From positions 5,486,870 through 5,550,869 of the forward strand of contig JABAKD010000003.1 of assembly GCA_012845835.1 (NCBI GenBank): a stretch of DNA of 64,000 bases, in the 5' to 3' direction. The stretch is from Undaria pinnatifida (Eukaryota > Sar > Phaeophyceae > Laminariales > Alariaceae). A program made the translations under genes and the position numbers. Shown here in pieces: positions 36,301 through 43,052 of the stretch. The notes beneath the pieces are model-generated. The model made no database searches and was not told the DNA's origin. It was given only the letters and a program-made list of their open reading frames with translations. Each line of letters begins with the position of its first letter. The first letter of the stretch is position 1.

Positions 36301-39300
36301 AACTATAAATATTTCTTGTGGGGGAGGGGCAGTGTGGCGGAGGGGGGGCCGGGGGCGGGGGGGGAGGGCTTTAGGTCGCATAGATGTAGGGGTTGGCTAT
36401 ACGCGGGGTGCTAGGTCTCGGCGATGGTGCGGGTGTTCGGTGAAGAAGGGGGCGTTGGGGACGGGGGTGGGTAGGAATTGCAGCAGCGGCATGGACGGCT
36501 CTGAAACGATAACGAGGCGATATCCAGGGCGTGGAAGTGTTTATTACTCTGGCGGATTTCGATAGTAGGTGGGGCGTTTATGTAGGAGGAAACGATGGGA
36601 ACAAGAAGAAAAAAAAAAAAAAGTGTTTTTTTTTGTTCGTGTTCTTATTCTTGTTCTTGTTCATTTTTGTTCGTGCTCATTTTGTTCTTCTTGTTCTTGT
36701 CATTATTCTTGTTATTGTTCTGGTGCGGTTCCAGGTTTGCTACAACGCAGCTATTTCTGCGTGCGGGAAGGGCAGGCAGTGGCAGCGCGCTGTAGGGCTA
36801 CTGGACGTCATGCGCGAGAAGGGTATCGCCCCGGACCTTATCAGCTTTAACGCGGCCATCGACGCCTGCGGGAAAGGGGGCAGGTGATTACCACTAGCTA
36901 TTAGTACCAACATTCTATATTGTATCAATATTGTGTACTATCAGGTACTAGTAGGTACTATCAGGTACTATTAGGTACTATTAGGTACTGTTAGGTACTA
37001 CTAGGTACTATTAGGTACTATCAGGTACTACTAGGTACTATTGGGTACTGTTAGGTACTATTAGGTACTGTTAGGTACTACTAGGTACTATCAAGTACTA
37101 TTAGGTACTACTAGGTACTATTAGGTACTATTAGGCACTCTTAGGTACTATTAGGTACTATTAGGTACTGTTAGGTACTACTAGGTACTATTAGGTACTA
37201 TTAGGCACTCTTAGGTACTATTAGGTACTATTAGGTACTATTAGGTACTATTAGGTACTATTAGGTACTACTAGGTACTATTAGGTACTATTAGGTACTG
37301 TTAGGTACTACTAGGTACTATTGGGTACTATTAGGCATTATTAGGTACTATCAGGTACTACTCCGGAGTATTAGGTACTATTAGGTACTATCAAGTACTA
37401 TTAGGCACTCTTAGGTACTATTAGGTACTATTAGGTACTGTTAGGTACTATTAGGTACTGTTAGGTACTGTTAGGTACTATTAGGTGCTATTAGGTGCTA
37501 GTAGGTACTATTAGGTACTAGTAGGTACTGTTAGGTACTATTAGGTACTATCAGGTACTATTAGGTACTAGTAGGTACTATTAGGTACTACTAGGTACTA
37601 TTAGGTACTGTTAGGTACTATCAGGTACTATTAGGTACTATTAGGTACTGTTAGGTACTACTAGGTACTACTAGGTACTATCAAGTACTATTAGGTACTA
37701 TTAGGTACTATTAGGCACTCTTAGGTACTATTAGGTACTATTAGGTACTGTTAGGTACTATTAGGTACTGTTAGGTACTATTAGGTACTATCAAGTAGTA
37801 TTAGGTACTATTAGGTACTAGTAAGTACTACTTCGAAGTATTAGGTAGTATGCATACTACCTGGTATAAGGGGGAGGTGTCGATAATTGTTTTAGGTATA
37901 TTTGTAGTAGTGTTCCCTCTGTGGTACAACGTGTATGCCATCCGGAAATCCCGGCACTATAGCGGCACCCGGCACTTCTCCGTACACTGCCACTACTTTC
38001 TGTTTCCGTGTGTGCCAAGCGATTGCACAGACAGTATATCGGGCAACCGGCACTAGTCAACCGGCACTATAGAGGGACCACTACGGTAGCATTTTCGAGC
38101 TTTCGGCACCTGGCGTTGATGGTACGGTATAAGGCCGCGAACAAGAGTTGAAAGCGTATTTAGAAACAAATGGCAAATACCAGGTACCAGTACAAATCAG
38201 CTGTGAGTTCGATTTTTTTCTCGAAACTCATCTTTGCAAGCGGTGTGTGATATGCCCTCATGGAGGATACTATACAGGCGGGTGAGTCCCTTGCTATTAT
38301 CAGTACCCGGGTCAACAGGACTCCGGTAGGACGTTCAGCCTCTAATCGTCCTGTGCACGGAAACCTTGATGATTTCCGCGTTGAGGGTATCAAAAGTACA
38401 CAGCTTGTTATTGCACCAACCTTGAGCATATACTATCATATGCCAGGTATCATATACCAGGTAGCATAGAGCGTAGCATTTGCCACTGAGCATGAGCATT
38501 TTGCCCTTGTTTTCGTCACTTTTACAGTGAGGCTGACATTCTGAACAGGCTGTCCGTGTTCGATTTCTACATTCTTACCCTCATTTCGCGTGCGTTTATC
38601 ATACAGAAGGAGCTAGATGGATATATATATATTATAGAGTATATATTGTGTTTAGTTTATAGTAGTACCATTTAAGAGAGGGGTGTATCAGGCCAAGTAG
38701 ACTTCTCTTAAGCCCTTTAGAGCCCTGAAATCCCCCTGTATTAGTTCCAAGTAATTTGTCCCCAAAAACGGGTTTCGAGTTGTAAAGGCGTTTAACTGGC
38801 ACTTCTCTTTATATCGGAATGGGTAAAATGTGTTTAGTATACCTGTGCTAACCCGTTTGAACTATCTTAAACCTGTAGTTTCTCTCAATCCGAGCTCTCT
38901 TAAATCATTCCCCCTTGTAACTTGTCATCGGCATTTTATAAAATTATTCTAACGCCGTCAGCGGTGAGTTCGATGAGTTTAGGGTCGATACTCATCTTTG
39001 CAAGCTGCGTACTATATCTATCGCCCGTCTTTAGTAAGTTTCATAACTCAAAACTTAGTACCGAAGTGTTAGATGCCATTGTATTATGTGACCTACCTTG
39101 TTTCGCTTCGTTTCTGTTCTTTGTTTCGTTTCGTTTCGTGTTTGTTTTTGTTTTGTCTTCTAAGGTGGGAGGAGGGACTGCAAATTTTTGTGGACATGGT
39201 GAAGGCGGCCGAGGCTCCCCGTGACCCGGGGACGTTGGCCCCGATGCCCCCCGTCCCGGACGCGACGACTTATGGTGCCGCCATCACGGCGTGCAGCAGG

Positions 39301-41557
39301 GGCAAGCAGTGGCAAATTGCGCTTCGTTTGTTGGACGACATGGAAGAGAGGGTGAGACCCCGATCCTGCACCCCCCCACCTTTAACCCCCTCCGCTCCCC
39401 ACCCCCTACCCCTGTCCCACCCGCACCCCTGCCGTACCTCCACCCGTATCCCTACATCCTTCTTCCTACGTCCTACTCTTATATCTTATACCAGTCTGAT
39501 CGCGAATATAGTGCAGTTTCAGGTATTTTGCAGCATAATTACTGCCGGTTGACGTTTATGTTAACCCCGTTACTTGACCTTGGCTTTGCGGTCGACTGTC
39601 GGCAGGGCGTTACGAGAACGGAGGGGGTTTTCCAGGCTACCTTGGCGGCGTGTGCGAAGATGGGTCGGTGGAGGGAGTGCATTGTCACGCTCGACAAGAT
39701 GCGCGGCAGCGGTCTCCTTCCACAGGTGAGGCTCGTGAGAAAACCCTGTTGTGGTCGGCATCCGTAAATCGCACGGGGTCAGGAGCTGGGAGAGAGAAAG
39801 GTCTTGGTTTGACTCGGTCTTGACATGTGCCCCAGCTCGTAGGGGAGCTAATGTTGGTGTAATTGTAGACGACCGCTTGCACTCCCCTCCTCGCCCCCCC
39901 CCCTCACGCTCCCCCCTCACCCCCTCACCCCACCCGCCTCAGCCCCACCGGCACCTCACCTCCTCACCCCTTACTCGAAAATATGTGACCCCTTACTCTA
40001 AAAGATGTAACGACGCGTCTAACTGGCCGGCTGGTTGTGCGATGGGCTCTGTTGACAGGTGGTGGCGTACAACTCTGTTATCACGGCGTGCGGTCGAGGC
40101 GGGGAGTGGCAACGGGCGCTGAAGGTTTTGCAGCAGATGTCCTCGAGAGAGGCCAGGCCGGATGCGATCACCTTCAACGCTGCCATGACGGCATGCGCGC
40201 AGGTCAGACGGAGCACTAGCTATTTCAGCAGTTTGTGGTGGTGGTCTTAATGGTGGTGGTGTCGGTGATGGTGGTGGTTTCGGTGGTGGTTTCGGTGGTG
40301 GTGGTGGTGGTGGTGGTAGTCGTGTTCCCATGTACACGCTTTTCTCGAGGTGTTACGTCATTTCTTTCCCTTTTCTGACAAAATATCTTCCTTTCCCCTC
40401 CTCCTCCTCCCCCGCCTCCTCCGCCTCTCCCTTATCCTACGGCCACTCTGTTTCGCCCGGCATAAACGTCCCAGTCGAAGCAGTGGCGACAGGCGCTGAC
40501 GATCCTCCAGTTCATGCGCGACCCGGAGAGCGTGCCGACTTCGCAGTTTGGAGACCTGTCTCTGCCGATCCTGGGAGCTTCGCAAACGTTGGACGTTGAC
40601 GTTATGGGGGAGAGGATGGGAAAGGACACTGCAGGCGTTACCCTTAACGGGTCCCCTACAGCCGTTGGCGGTAGTGGTGCTCCGTTGAATCAGGATGGGG
40701 GGGGCGAATTGTGGCCTCCCCGGCCCGATGCCGTGAGTTTTCATGTGGTAATTAAGGCGTTAGCGTCCGCGGGGATGTGGGAGCAGGCGGTGGACGTGCT
40801 TGAGGACATGGCAGAGGAAAGGTGAGAGCTGTGTTCAGGCGAAACGAGTCGTATTTTGTATTTTGTGCATTTTTGCTACTTTAATGTTGTTTGAAGTCGT
40901 TTGCCCTCTTAATGTGGCCAACTTGTGGGGGTTGCCGAGACGGACACTCACCAGCACAATGACAATGGCAAGCAAATAAGCAAACATGCGAACAAACAGC
41001 TGGCGTGCACACAAGGAAGCACGAAAATAAGCAGAGCAAATAACCACCACCCCCACTAACAACGAACCAACCAACCAACACGCAAGGAACCAACCAAACA
41101 CAGCCGTTTTGCGTGTACAAGCCAATTTGCAAAACCAGCCACCCCCACTCCCAAGCAAGCAAGCGAACCCCCAACAAGGAACACATACTCGTACTGCAAC
41201 GTATGTACCAATTTGCCAACCGGCTGACCCCTCCCCTCCCCCCCCTACACCGCCTTCTTCGTCGTGATCGGTGCCGCCACCACCATCAGGGATGGGTTAT
41301 TACGGTCTGACCAAGCTTCAGTCGAGACTCCCGGCGGCAGCAATAAACTGTGGGCCTTGGACATTGAGCGCTTCCGGTCCATTTTTAGACTGGTGTTACG
41401 GGGGAATGAGATAGTGGGCGAGCGTCAGCTAGCGGGTTTCTCCCAGGAAGTGGAGCTACGGGCGAAGGCTATGGACGTGCTGATAGGTATCGAGAAGAAG
41501 GAGCAGGAGGCGGGGTTGAGGAGGCAGATGGCATATCGAACCATCGCAAGACGGTAG
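20780..41557 (+). CDS. P-class pentatricopeptide repeat protein, 13-exon model
   Basis: This is a predicted RNA-binding PPR protein, probably acting on organellar transcripts. I joined exons 20780-21381, 24882-25008, 27711-27874, 28234-28348, 28978-29085, 33118-33293, 35186-35288, 36735-36883, 39165-39351, 39606-39725, 40059-40202, 40475-40821 and 41290-41557. Every junction uses GT-AG and the phases match throughout, giving 2610 nt and 869 residues. Residues 1-200 are Pro/Ser/Arg-rich and then acidic. About 14 PPR motifs fill residues 200-785, with cores such as FNAAIDACGKGGRW and YNAAISACGKGRQW. Motif 13 carries a 70-residue insertion. The C-terminal 85 residues are helical and charged, without an SMR, E or DYW domain that I recognise. 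Start, exon 2 acceptor and exon 3 acceptor are the weak points. No bipartite plastid leader is visible, so a mitochondrial location or a missing 5' exon is possible. Confidence 0.85.
21382..22400 (+). repeat. 475-bp tandem duplication starting at the intron 1 donor
   Basis: GGTGTGTTCG marks both unit starts, at 21381 and 21856. The units share GACACGGGGCAG, CAGTGTCTACGTTG, TCTGCGGATGGGCAG and GGGAGCTGGGAGCCTA. Unit 2 holds a nested 72-bp duplication (22212 and 22284) and a longer GCTGGT run. The start of a third, poorer copy may be at 22660-22750. Confidence 0.75.
22788..22973. mobile_element. Family C MITE, copy 1, in intron 1 of the PPR gene
   Basis: Flanked by TA on both sides (22786-22787 and 22974-22975). 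The ends are versions of GTGGTTCCTCTATAGTGCCGG in inverted orientation, with a second, subterminal CCGGTTGCCCG. The TA target and the C-C-T-C-T-A-T-A terminal motif resemble pogo/Tigger-type Tc1-mariner elements, but no transposase is present. Confidence 0.6.
22976..23925. other. Intron 1 interior without a named feature
   Basis: Contains two short telomere-like CCCTAACC stretches near 23190-23200 and several unrecognised short frames. No PPR-like exon was found here, although an extra exon between exons 1 and 2 cannot be excluded. Confidence 0.35.
23930..24085 (+). repeat. 12-bp satellite GGTACCTCATAT
   Basis: About 11 near-perfect copies of GGTACCTCATAT lie in intron 1. Since 12 is a multiple of three, several frames stay open on both strands (YLIW, GTSY and EVPY repeats). 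These are not genes. Confidence 0.85.
24235..24274 (+). repeat. 13-bp repeat CCAGTACAGTGTA, three copies
   Basis: Three adjacent copies of CCAGTACAGTGTA, the last diverged, shortly after the 12-bp satellite. It shares the GTAC core of the neighbouring satellites. Confidence 0.7.
24882..25008 (+). CDS. PPR gene exon 2: first PPR motif
   Basis: It encodes LIIKLTRLAQAGSWERALEV and a charged tail ending at a GTCAGA donor (25009). The A-G-S-W-E-R-A-L core is the turn and second helix of a PPR unit. The acceptor GACGCAG at 24875-24881 completes the codon left by exon 1 in the right phase. A different acceptor at 24831 would also keep the frame open but not match the exon 1 phase. Confidence 0.65.
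25818..25945 (+). repeat. 17-bp satellite TACTTGGTACTACTTGG
   Basis: About seven copies in intron 2 of the PPR gene. It again has a GGTAC core. The open frames across it (YLVLGTTW repeats) are translations of the satellite. Confidence 0.8.
26178..26213 (-). repeat. Interstitial telomere-like repeat
   Basis: AACCCTAACCTTAACCCTAA and neighbours give about six imperfect CCCTAA units. TTAGGG is the telomere repeat of many stramenopiles. Here it is internal to a gene intron, so it is a relic or a capture event. Confidence 0.7.
26365..26600 (+). repeat. Family B repeat with poly-C end, copy in intron 2
   Basis: Shares GCGACTCGCCGAACACCT, AGCAATGTCTGCCT, TGAAAACCCGAC and CATAGTAGGGATGC with 27005-27215 in direct orientation and with 8012-8185 inverted. 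The copy runs out in a C13 tract at 26593-26605. Confidence 0.65.
27005..27215 (+). repeat. Family B repeat, second intron 2 copy
   Basis: Same blocks and order as the copy about 620 bp upstream. It ends near GCACAAACTGAGTCCCC and C-rich sequence at 27180-27215. A further end fragment (ACGGCCATGCACAAACTTAA then a C run) is at 27395-27440. Confidence 0.65.
27260..27360 (+). pseudogene. Decayed copy 1 of PPR exon 3
   Basis: It starts at GAATTGATGAATGCAGG and passes through GAGCTCATCTTCC, CGGTGGAAGGGTATGGC and CCCAGCAAGCCCGGGCAGTG. These align base by base with the 5' half of live exon 3 (27695 onwards). The codons for the second helix are lost after the GGGCAG, and the reading frame is disrupted. 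Confidence 0.7.
27505..27620 (+). pseudogene. Decayed copy 2 of PPR exon 3
   Basis: It starts at GAATTGATGAATGCAC and shares GGTGGAGGGTATGG, GGCTCTCAGCAAGGC and CGGGCAG with live exon 3. The acceptor AG is lost (GCAC instead of GCAG) and the region past the GGGCAG is diverged. It begins 245 bp after copy 1 and 190 bp before the live one. Upstream intron sequence (CCCGAAACGCCAA) is repeated too, so the duplications took flanking DNA with them. Confidence 0.75.
27711..27874 (+). CDS. PPR gene exon 3
   Basis: It encodes GMAYNATLAALSKAGQWQEA through TISYASVIAA, covering one PPR motif and the first helix of the next. The donor GTGAGT at 27875 splits the codon of the conserved Cys in A-A-C-G. Two acceptors fit the phase: after GAACGCAG (start 27711) or after GGTGGAG (start 27741, ten residues shorter). 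Confidence 0.8.
28234..28348 (+). CDS. PPR gene exon 4
   Basis: It begins with the codon completed across the intron (A-C-G-R-G-K-Q-W) and encodes KKALDMLAEMRAEGVAVN and then VYCSAIDACAK. The acceptor TTTCTTGTACAG has a good pyrimidine tract; the donor is GTAAGG at 28349. Confidence 0.85.
28590..28860 (+). repeat. GTT/GTG-rich low-complexity tract in intron 4
   Basis: Runs of TTGTGG, TGTTG and CTGTGG dominate. The valine- and cysteine-rich open frames across it have no domain. The T/G richness continues to the exon 5 acceptor. Confidence 0.7.
28978..29085 (+). CDS. PPR gene exon 5
   Basis: It encodes GGQWRKALVLLHEMEVLDCL and ends in NSAIDACGK before a GTATAT donor at 29086. This is phase 0 at both ends and 36 codons long, exactly one PPR unit shifted by half a repeat. 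Confidence 0.85.
29109..29292. mobile_element. Family C MITE, copy 2, in intron 5
   Basis: The left end is TCGGTCCCTCTTTAGTGCCGG after TA. The right end, read inverted, has GAGATCTCTCTATAGAGCCGG and the subterminal AGTGCCGGCTGCCCG shared with the other copies. It starts only about 20 bp after exon 5. Confidence 0.55.
29300..30630. other. Intron 5 interior, first part
   Basis: I find no exon. A short direct repeat lies at 29955-30020 and 30058-30115 (CTACAACCCTG, CAGCAGCAGCGGTAGGCAAC, ACCATTTATGT) and, more weakly, at 30340-30400. Otherwise nothing is recognisable. Confidence 0.4.
30640..30800 (+). repeat. 7-bp satellite GTGTTGT
   Basis: About twenty copies of GTGTTGT/GTGTGTT. Because 7 is not a multiple of three, all plus frames read cysteine/valine/leucine-rich sequence and the minus strand reads HNTQHTT. 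None is a gene. Confidence 0.85.
31049..31140 (+). repeat. TTG trinucleotide run
   Basis: TTGTTGTTGTTG with occasional C and A substitutions, in intron 5. Confidence 0.8.
31371..31447 (-). tRNA. tRNA-like relic (probably a pseudogene or SINE head)
   Basis: On the minus strand there is a perfect B-box, GGTTCGAGTCC, inside a T-arm-like hairpin (TGGG, loop, CCCA). An A-box-like TAGTTTTGTGG lies 28 nt upstream, with a TTCAA/TTGAA stem between them. A T-run follows, as expected for a polymerase III terminator. The acceptor stem does not pair over 7 bp and the anticodon loop is not standard, so it is unlikely to be a working tRNA. Confidence 0.3.
31536..31612 (-). repeat. Family E fragment in intron 5
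   Basis: Inverted relative to 7550-7656. It shares CCCCAAA(A/C)ACGGGTTTCCAGTT-type sequence and a GTAAGATGTGATCC counterpart of the TACTTGG block. Confidence 0.5.
32250..32375 (+). repeat. Distant family A head-like repeat
   Basis: It contains TAACGTCAGCTGTGAGTTCGA, ACTCATCGTTGCAAGCT and GTCGTCCGTTTTCAGCAAG. It is closest to the fragment at 38945-39065, which shares its length and order, and both relate to the family A head. Confidence 0.5.
32430..32710 (+). repeat. 11-bp satellite GATATTTGTGT / GATATTTGTTT
   Basis: About 24 copies of GATATTTGTxT. The two variants (TGTGTGATAT and TGTTTGATAT) occur in blocks rather than at random, as if expanded by unequal exchange. Confidence 0.85.
33118..33293 (+). 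CDS. PPR gene exon 6
   Basis: It encodes RQGEALAVLSRMRRVGVKPN, EVSYLSAISACSRVADWQEA and LRLLEEMIEDGIPPDL, one and a half PPR motifs. The acceptor is CTGTGAGCCAG; the donor GTGAGT at 33294 leaves phase 2. Confidence 0.85.
33375..33655 (-). repeat. Family A head, minus orientation, in intron 6
   Basis: Head only, without the G-rich modules: GGAGTCACCGACCTATAT and GATCGGAGTATCACACACAC on the plus strand correspond to the inverted head. It shows the head can exist separately from the modules. Confidence 0.7.
33700..34400. other. GATC-rich stretch in intron 6
   Basis: Degenerate AGATCGTACAGATC-type repeats occur at 33710-33770 and 34050-34100. A direct repeat of CCCATCGGG(C/T)AACATGA lies at 33733 and 34196. 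No exon is seen. Confidence 0.5.
34590..34910 (+). repeat. GGTGTT hexanucleotide tract
   Basis: Imperfect GGTGTT/GGTGGT repeats. The glycine/valine frames on plus and the threonine/proline frame on minus are artefacts of the repeat. It lies in intron 6 shortly before exon 7. Confidence 0.8.
35186..35288 (+). CDS. PPR gene exon 7
   Basis: It encodes CYSSAIAACGNGGRWNDAVR and LLDDMRAAGTAPNV. The acceptor GGAGCAG lacks a strong pyrimidine tract, but it is the one that restores both the reading frame and full PPR spacing. A second AG nine bases on would delete conserved positions. Donor GTGAGA at 35289. Confidence 0.75.
35510..35590 (+). repeat. GGT/GTT tract
   Basis: A (GGTGGT)n and (GTTGGT)n stretch in intron 7, similar in type to the tract before exon 7. 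Confidence 0.75.
35690..35815 (+). repeat. 16-bp satellite TAGTACATTATGTTTG
   Basis: About six copies, some partial (TAGTTCATTATG), in intron 7. Confidence 0.75.
35903..36590 (+). repeat. Family A repeat, plus orientation, in intron 7
   Basis: It is a compact full copy: head from TATAAAAATTAAAATACACT, then GGTCGGCGACTCCCCTT, TTTCTGAGGGGGACAAA, a shortened G-rich module and the GGTGCTAGGTCTCGGCGA to TATTACTCTGGCGG module. The G runs are short here, so this copy may be the best for deriving a consensus. Confidence 0.75.
36735..36883 (+). CDS. PPR gene exon 8
   Basis: It encodes VCYNAAISACGKGRQWQRAV and LISFNAAIDACGKGG, the best-preserved PPR units of the gene. The acceptor GTGCGGTTCCAG follows a 100-nt T-rich tract; the donor GTGATT at 36884 leaves phase 2. 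Confidence 0.9.
36930..37860 (+). repeat. 10-bp satellite TTAGGTACTA, about 90 copies
   Basis: The decamer TTAGGTACTA with single-base variants (CTAGG, TCAGG, TACTG, GCACTC) runs for more than 900 bp in intron 8. Higher-order blocks recur, for example TTAGGCACTC followed by three regular units at 37131, 37201, 37400 and 37711. The array is interrupted by palindromes TACTCCGGAGTA (37365) and TACTTCGAAGTA (37829) and ends in the 20-bp palindrome AGGTAGTATGCATACTACCT (37843-37862). Confidence 0.9.
37910..38081. mobile_element. Family C MITE, copy 3, in intron 8
   Basis: TA-flanked (37908-37909 and 38082-38083). The right end read inverted is GTGGTCCCTCTATAGTGCCG and the left end is GTGTTCCCTCTGTGGTAC. 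The internal CCCGGCAC and GCGGCACCCGG tracts match the other two copies. Confidence 0.65.
38186..38280 (+). repeat. Family A head fragment in intron 8
   Basis: It contains CAGCTGTGAGTTCGATTTTT, CTCGAAACTCATCTTTGCAAG and GTGTGTGATATGCCCTCATG, a diverged head start. Confidence 0.55.
38693..38798 (-). repeat. Family E repeat in intron 8
   Basis: Inverted copy of 7550-7656: CTTAAGCCCTTTAGAGCCC, CCAAGTAATTTGTCCCC and AAAACGGGTTTCGAGTTG. Confidence 0.6.
38945..39065 (+). repeat. Distant family A head-like repeat in intron 8
   Basis: TAACGCCGTCAGCGGTGAGT, TACTCATCTTTGCAAGCTG and TTTAGTAAGTTTCATAACTC parallel 32250-32375 block by block. Confidence 0.5.
39165..39351 (+). CDS. PPR gene exon 9
   Basis: It encodes WEEGLQIFVDMVKAAEA, a Pro-rich linker, then TYGAAITACSRGKQWQIALR and LLDDMEER. 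The linker lengthens this PPR by about 19 residues. Acceptor TTGTCTTCTAAG, donor GTGAGA at 39352, phase 0. Confidence 0.85.
39606..39725 (+). CDS. PPR gene exon 10
   Basis: It encodes GVTRTEGVFQATLAACAKMG and RWRECIVTLDKMRGSGLLPQ, exactly 40 codons, phase 0 at both ends. Acceptor TGTCGGCAG, donor GTGAGG. Confidence 0.85.
40059..40202 (+). CDS. PPR gene exon 11
   Basis: It encodes VVAYNSVITACGRGGEWQRA, LKVLQQMSSREARPD and ITFNAAMTACAQ. Acceptor CTCTGTTGACAG, donor GTCAGA. Phase 0 at both ends. Confidence 0.9.
40475..40821 (+). CDS. PPR gene exon 12
   Basis: It begins SKQWRQALTILQFMRD, then has a region of about 70 residues without PPR character (Gly, Ser, Asp, Leu-rich), then PDAVSFHVVIKALASAGMWE and QAVDVLEDMAEE. 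The insertion splits a PPR array and could be a loop between two superhelical blocks. Donor GTGAGA, phase 2. Confidence 0.85.
40822..41289 (+). other. Intron 12 of the PPR gene
   Basis: GT-AG intron with an AACCAACCAAC-rich centre and a C-rich acceptor region. Minus-strand open frames through it look like intron translations. Confidence 0.7.
41290..41557 (+). CDS. PPR gene exon 13: C-terminal region and stop
   Basis: It encodes 88 residues and TAG. The segment LWALDIERFRSIFRLVLRGN and the charged EVELRAKAMDVLIGIEKKEQ look helical, and the end is QMAYRTIARR. No catalytic or SMR motif is visible. The phase matches exon 12, and no good donor precedes the stop. Confidence 0.8.
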
Positions 41558-41799
41558 CCGATGTTGCTGTTGCTGTTGCTGTTGATGTTGACGTGCTATT
41601 AATACGCCAGGGGTGCGCGTTGCTTACCTCAGCTGAAGCTTAAGCACCTCTATACCGAAAAAAATCGCTAGTAAACAATGACATGGGAACATGACATGGA
41701 CATGGTATCTTCTTAGTTGAGCAGCCTCATGAGTGAGGCTGGATCGAAATGGTTTAATCCTTCTCGTGGCAACATGCATAGCACGCGCCTGTTGCTTTT

Positions 41800-42330
41800 G
41801 TGGCTACTGTGGCTACTGTGGCTACTGTTGCTACTGTGGGGTCTGTTGCCGTGGTGGTAGGTTTTACTCGAGCAGTAGCTGCCGCTGTGATGCCCGTTGC
41901 TGAGGTAGCCATTGCTGCGGTATGAAACGGTAGCTGTTGGTGGTGGCCGTTTCTGCGGTGCTAGCTGTAGTTGGGATGGCTGTTGTGATTGCCTTTAGTG
42001 TGGTGGTAGCTGTTGCTGTGATAGTAGCCGCTGCTAAGTTAACCGTTGCGGTGATAGCTGTTGCTGCGACCACCGTTGCTGAGATAACCGTTGCTGTGGC
42101 AGTAGCTGTTAGTGGCTGATGAAAGGGGACTGTTGCTGTGACAGTTGTTGCTGTGATGACCGTGTTGTTACCCATTTTTGCTGTAACACCGTTTGTAGTG
42201 TTTGCACTATTGCTCTAAGAACCGTTGCGTGGATGCTGATGGGTGCTGCGATGGCCGCAGCGTTCGGTATTGCCCCTGGTCGTCGCTGTACTATAGCAGT
42301 TGCTGTACTATAGCCGTTGCTGAACTATAG
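41800..42330 (+). repeat. GCTGTTGCTGTG-type low-complexity tract
   Basis: Degenerate repeats of GCTGTTGCTGTGGTAGC and GATAGCTGTTGCTG. Ala/Thr/Val-rich frames on both strands are artefacts. It begins about 240 bp after the PPR stop codon. Confidence 0.7.
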
Positions 42331-42732
42331 CCGTTGCTGTGATCAATCGGTACCACATTGGTCCTTCGACCCCCACACCTCTCATGTCGTTCCACGGGTT
42401 TGGTCCTTGAGATATATTTGGCGTTCCCTAACCTTGTGGTACTTTTTGTTCCTTCCCAGCCTTACAGGGTTAGACCTATTAACATATATTAATAGCGGGA
42501 TTAGCCTGCGGTAGTTATGGCGTTCCCAGCGCGATCGGACTCAATGTGACGGGGTTAGGTTGTCCCTGTCCCCGGGGACGGTTCCTTTTTGGGGGGCGGG
42601 CGAGTAGTTCCCCCGGGCGAACGTCGTTGCGAAGGGCCCCCAAATAGAGCTTGGTATTGGTGGTTGCTTCGGATTTGGTGGTGTCATTTCATTCGTCGTG
42701 ACGCCTTTGGCACGCTTGTTTGTAACGATGTT

Positions 42733-42945
42733 GGTTCGGTTCGGTTCGGTTCGGTTCGGTTCGGTTCGGTTCGGTTCGGTTCGGTTCGGTTCGGTTCGGT
42801 TCGGTTCGGTTCGGTTCGGTTCGGCGCAGTTGTTGGGTTGGGTTCGGTCGGGTTGCGTTCGATTGGGTTGGGTTCGGTTGGGTTCGGTTGGGTTCGGTTC
42901 GGTTGGGTTCGGTTCGGTTGGGTTCGGTATGGCGTCGGCTTAGGC
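42733..42945 (+). repeat. TTCGG pentanucleotide array
   Basis: About 20 perfect TTCGG units are followed by variants with GGG (GGTTGGGTTCGGTTGGG). The variant half alternates TTCGG and TTGGG, a higher-order pattern. It is microsatellite DNA. Confidence 0.9.
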
Positions 42946-43052
42946 CTATCTCTGGATGCCTGCGCCCGGGTGGATGCGCTGTATGACTAGACCCCTTTAT
43001 CTATTTGTTGCTGATTAGTACGGTGAATAGATTTAAATGCGTCCATTTTCAG

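Noticed and set aside
36930-37860. Decamer repeat considered as a telomere or centromere block
   Set aside because: It lies wholly inside a spliced intron between two PPR exons and is only about 900 bp long.
41864-42175. Ala/Thr/Val-rich frames on both strands downstream of the PPR gene
   Set aside because: Products of a GCTGTTGCTGTG low-complexity tract; no domain.
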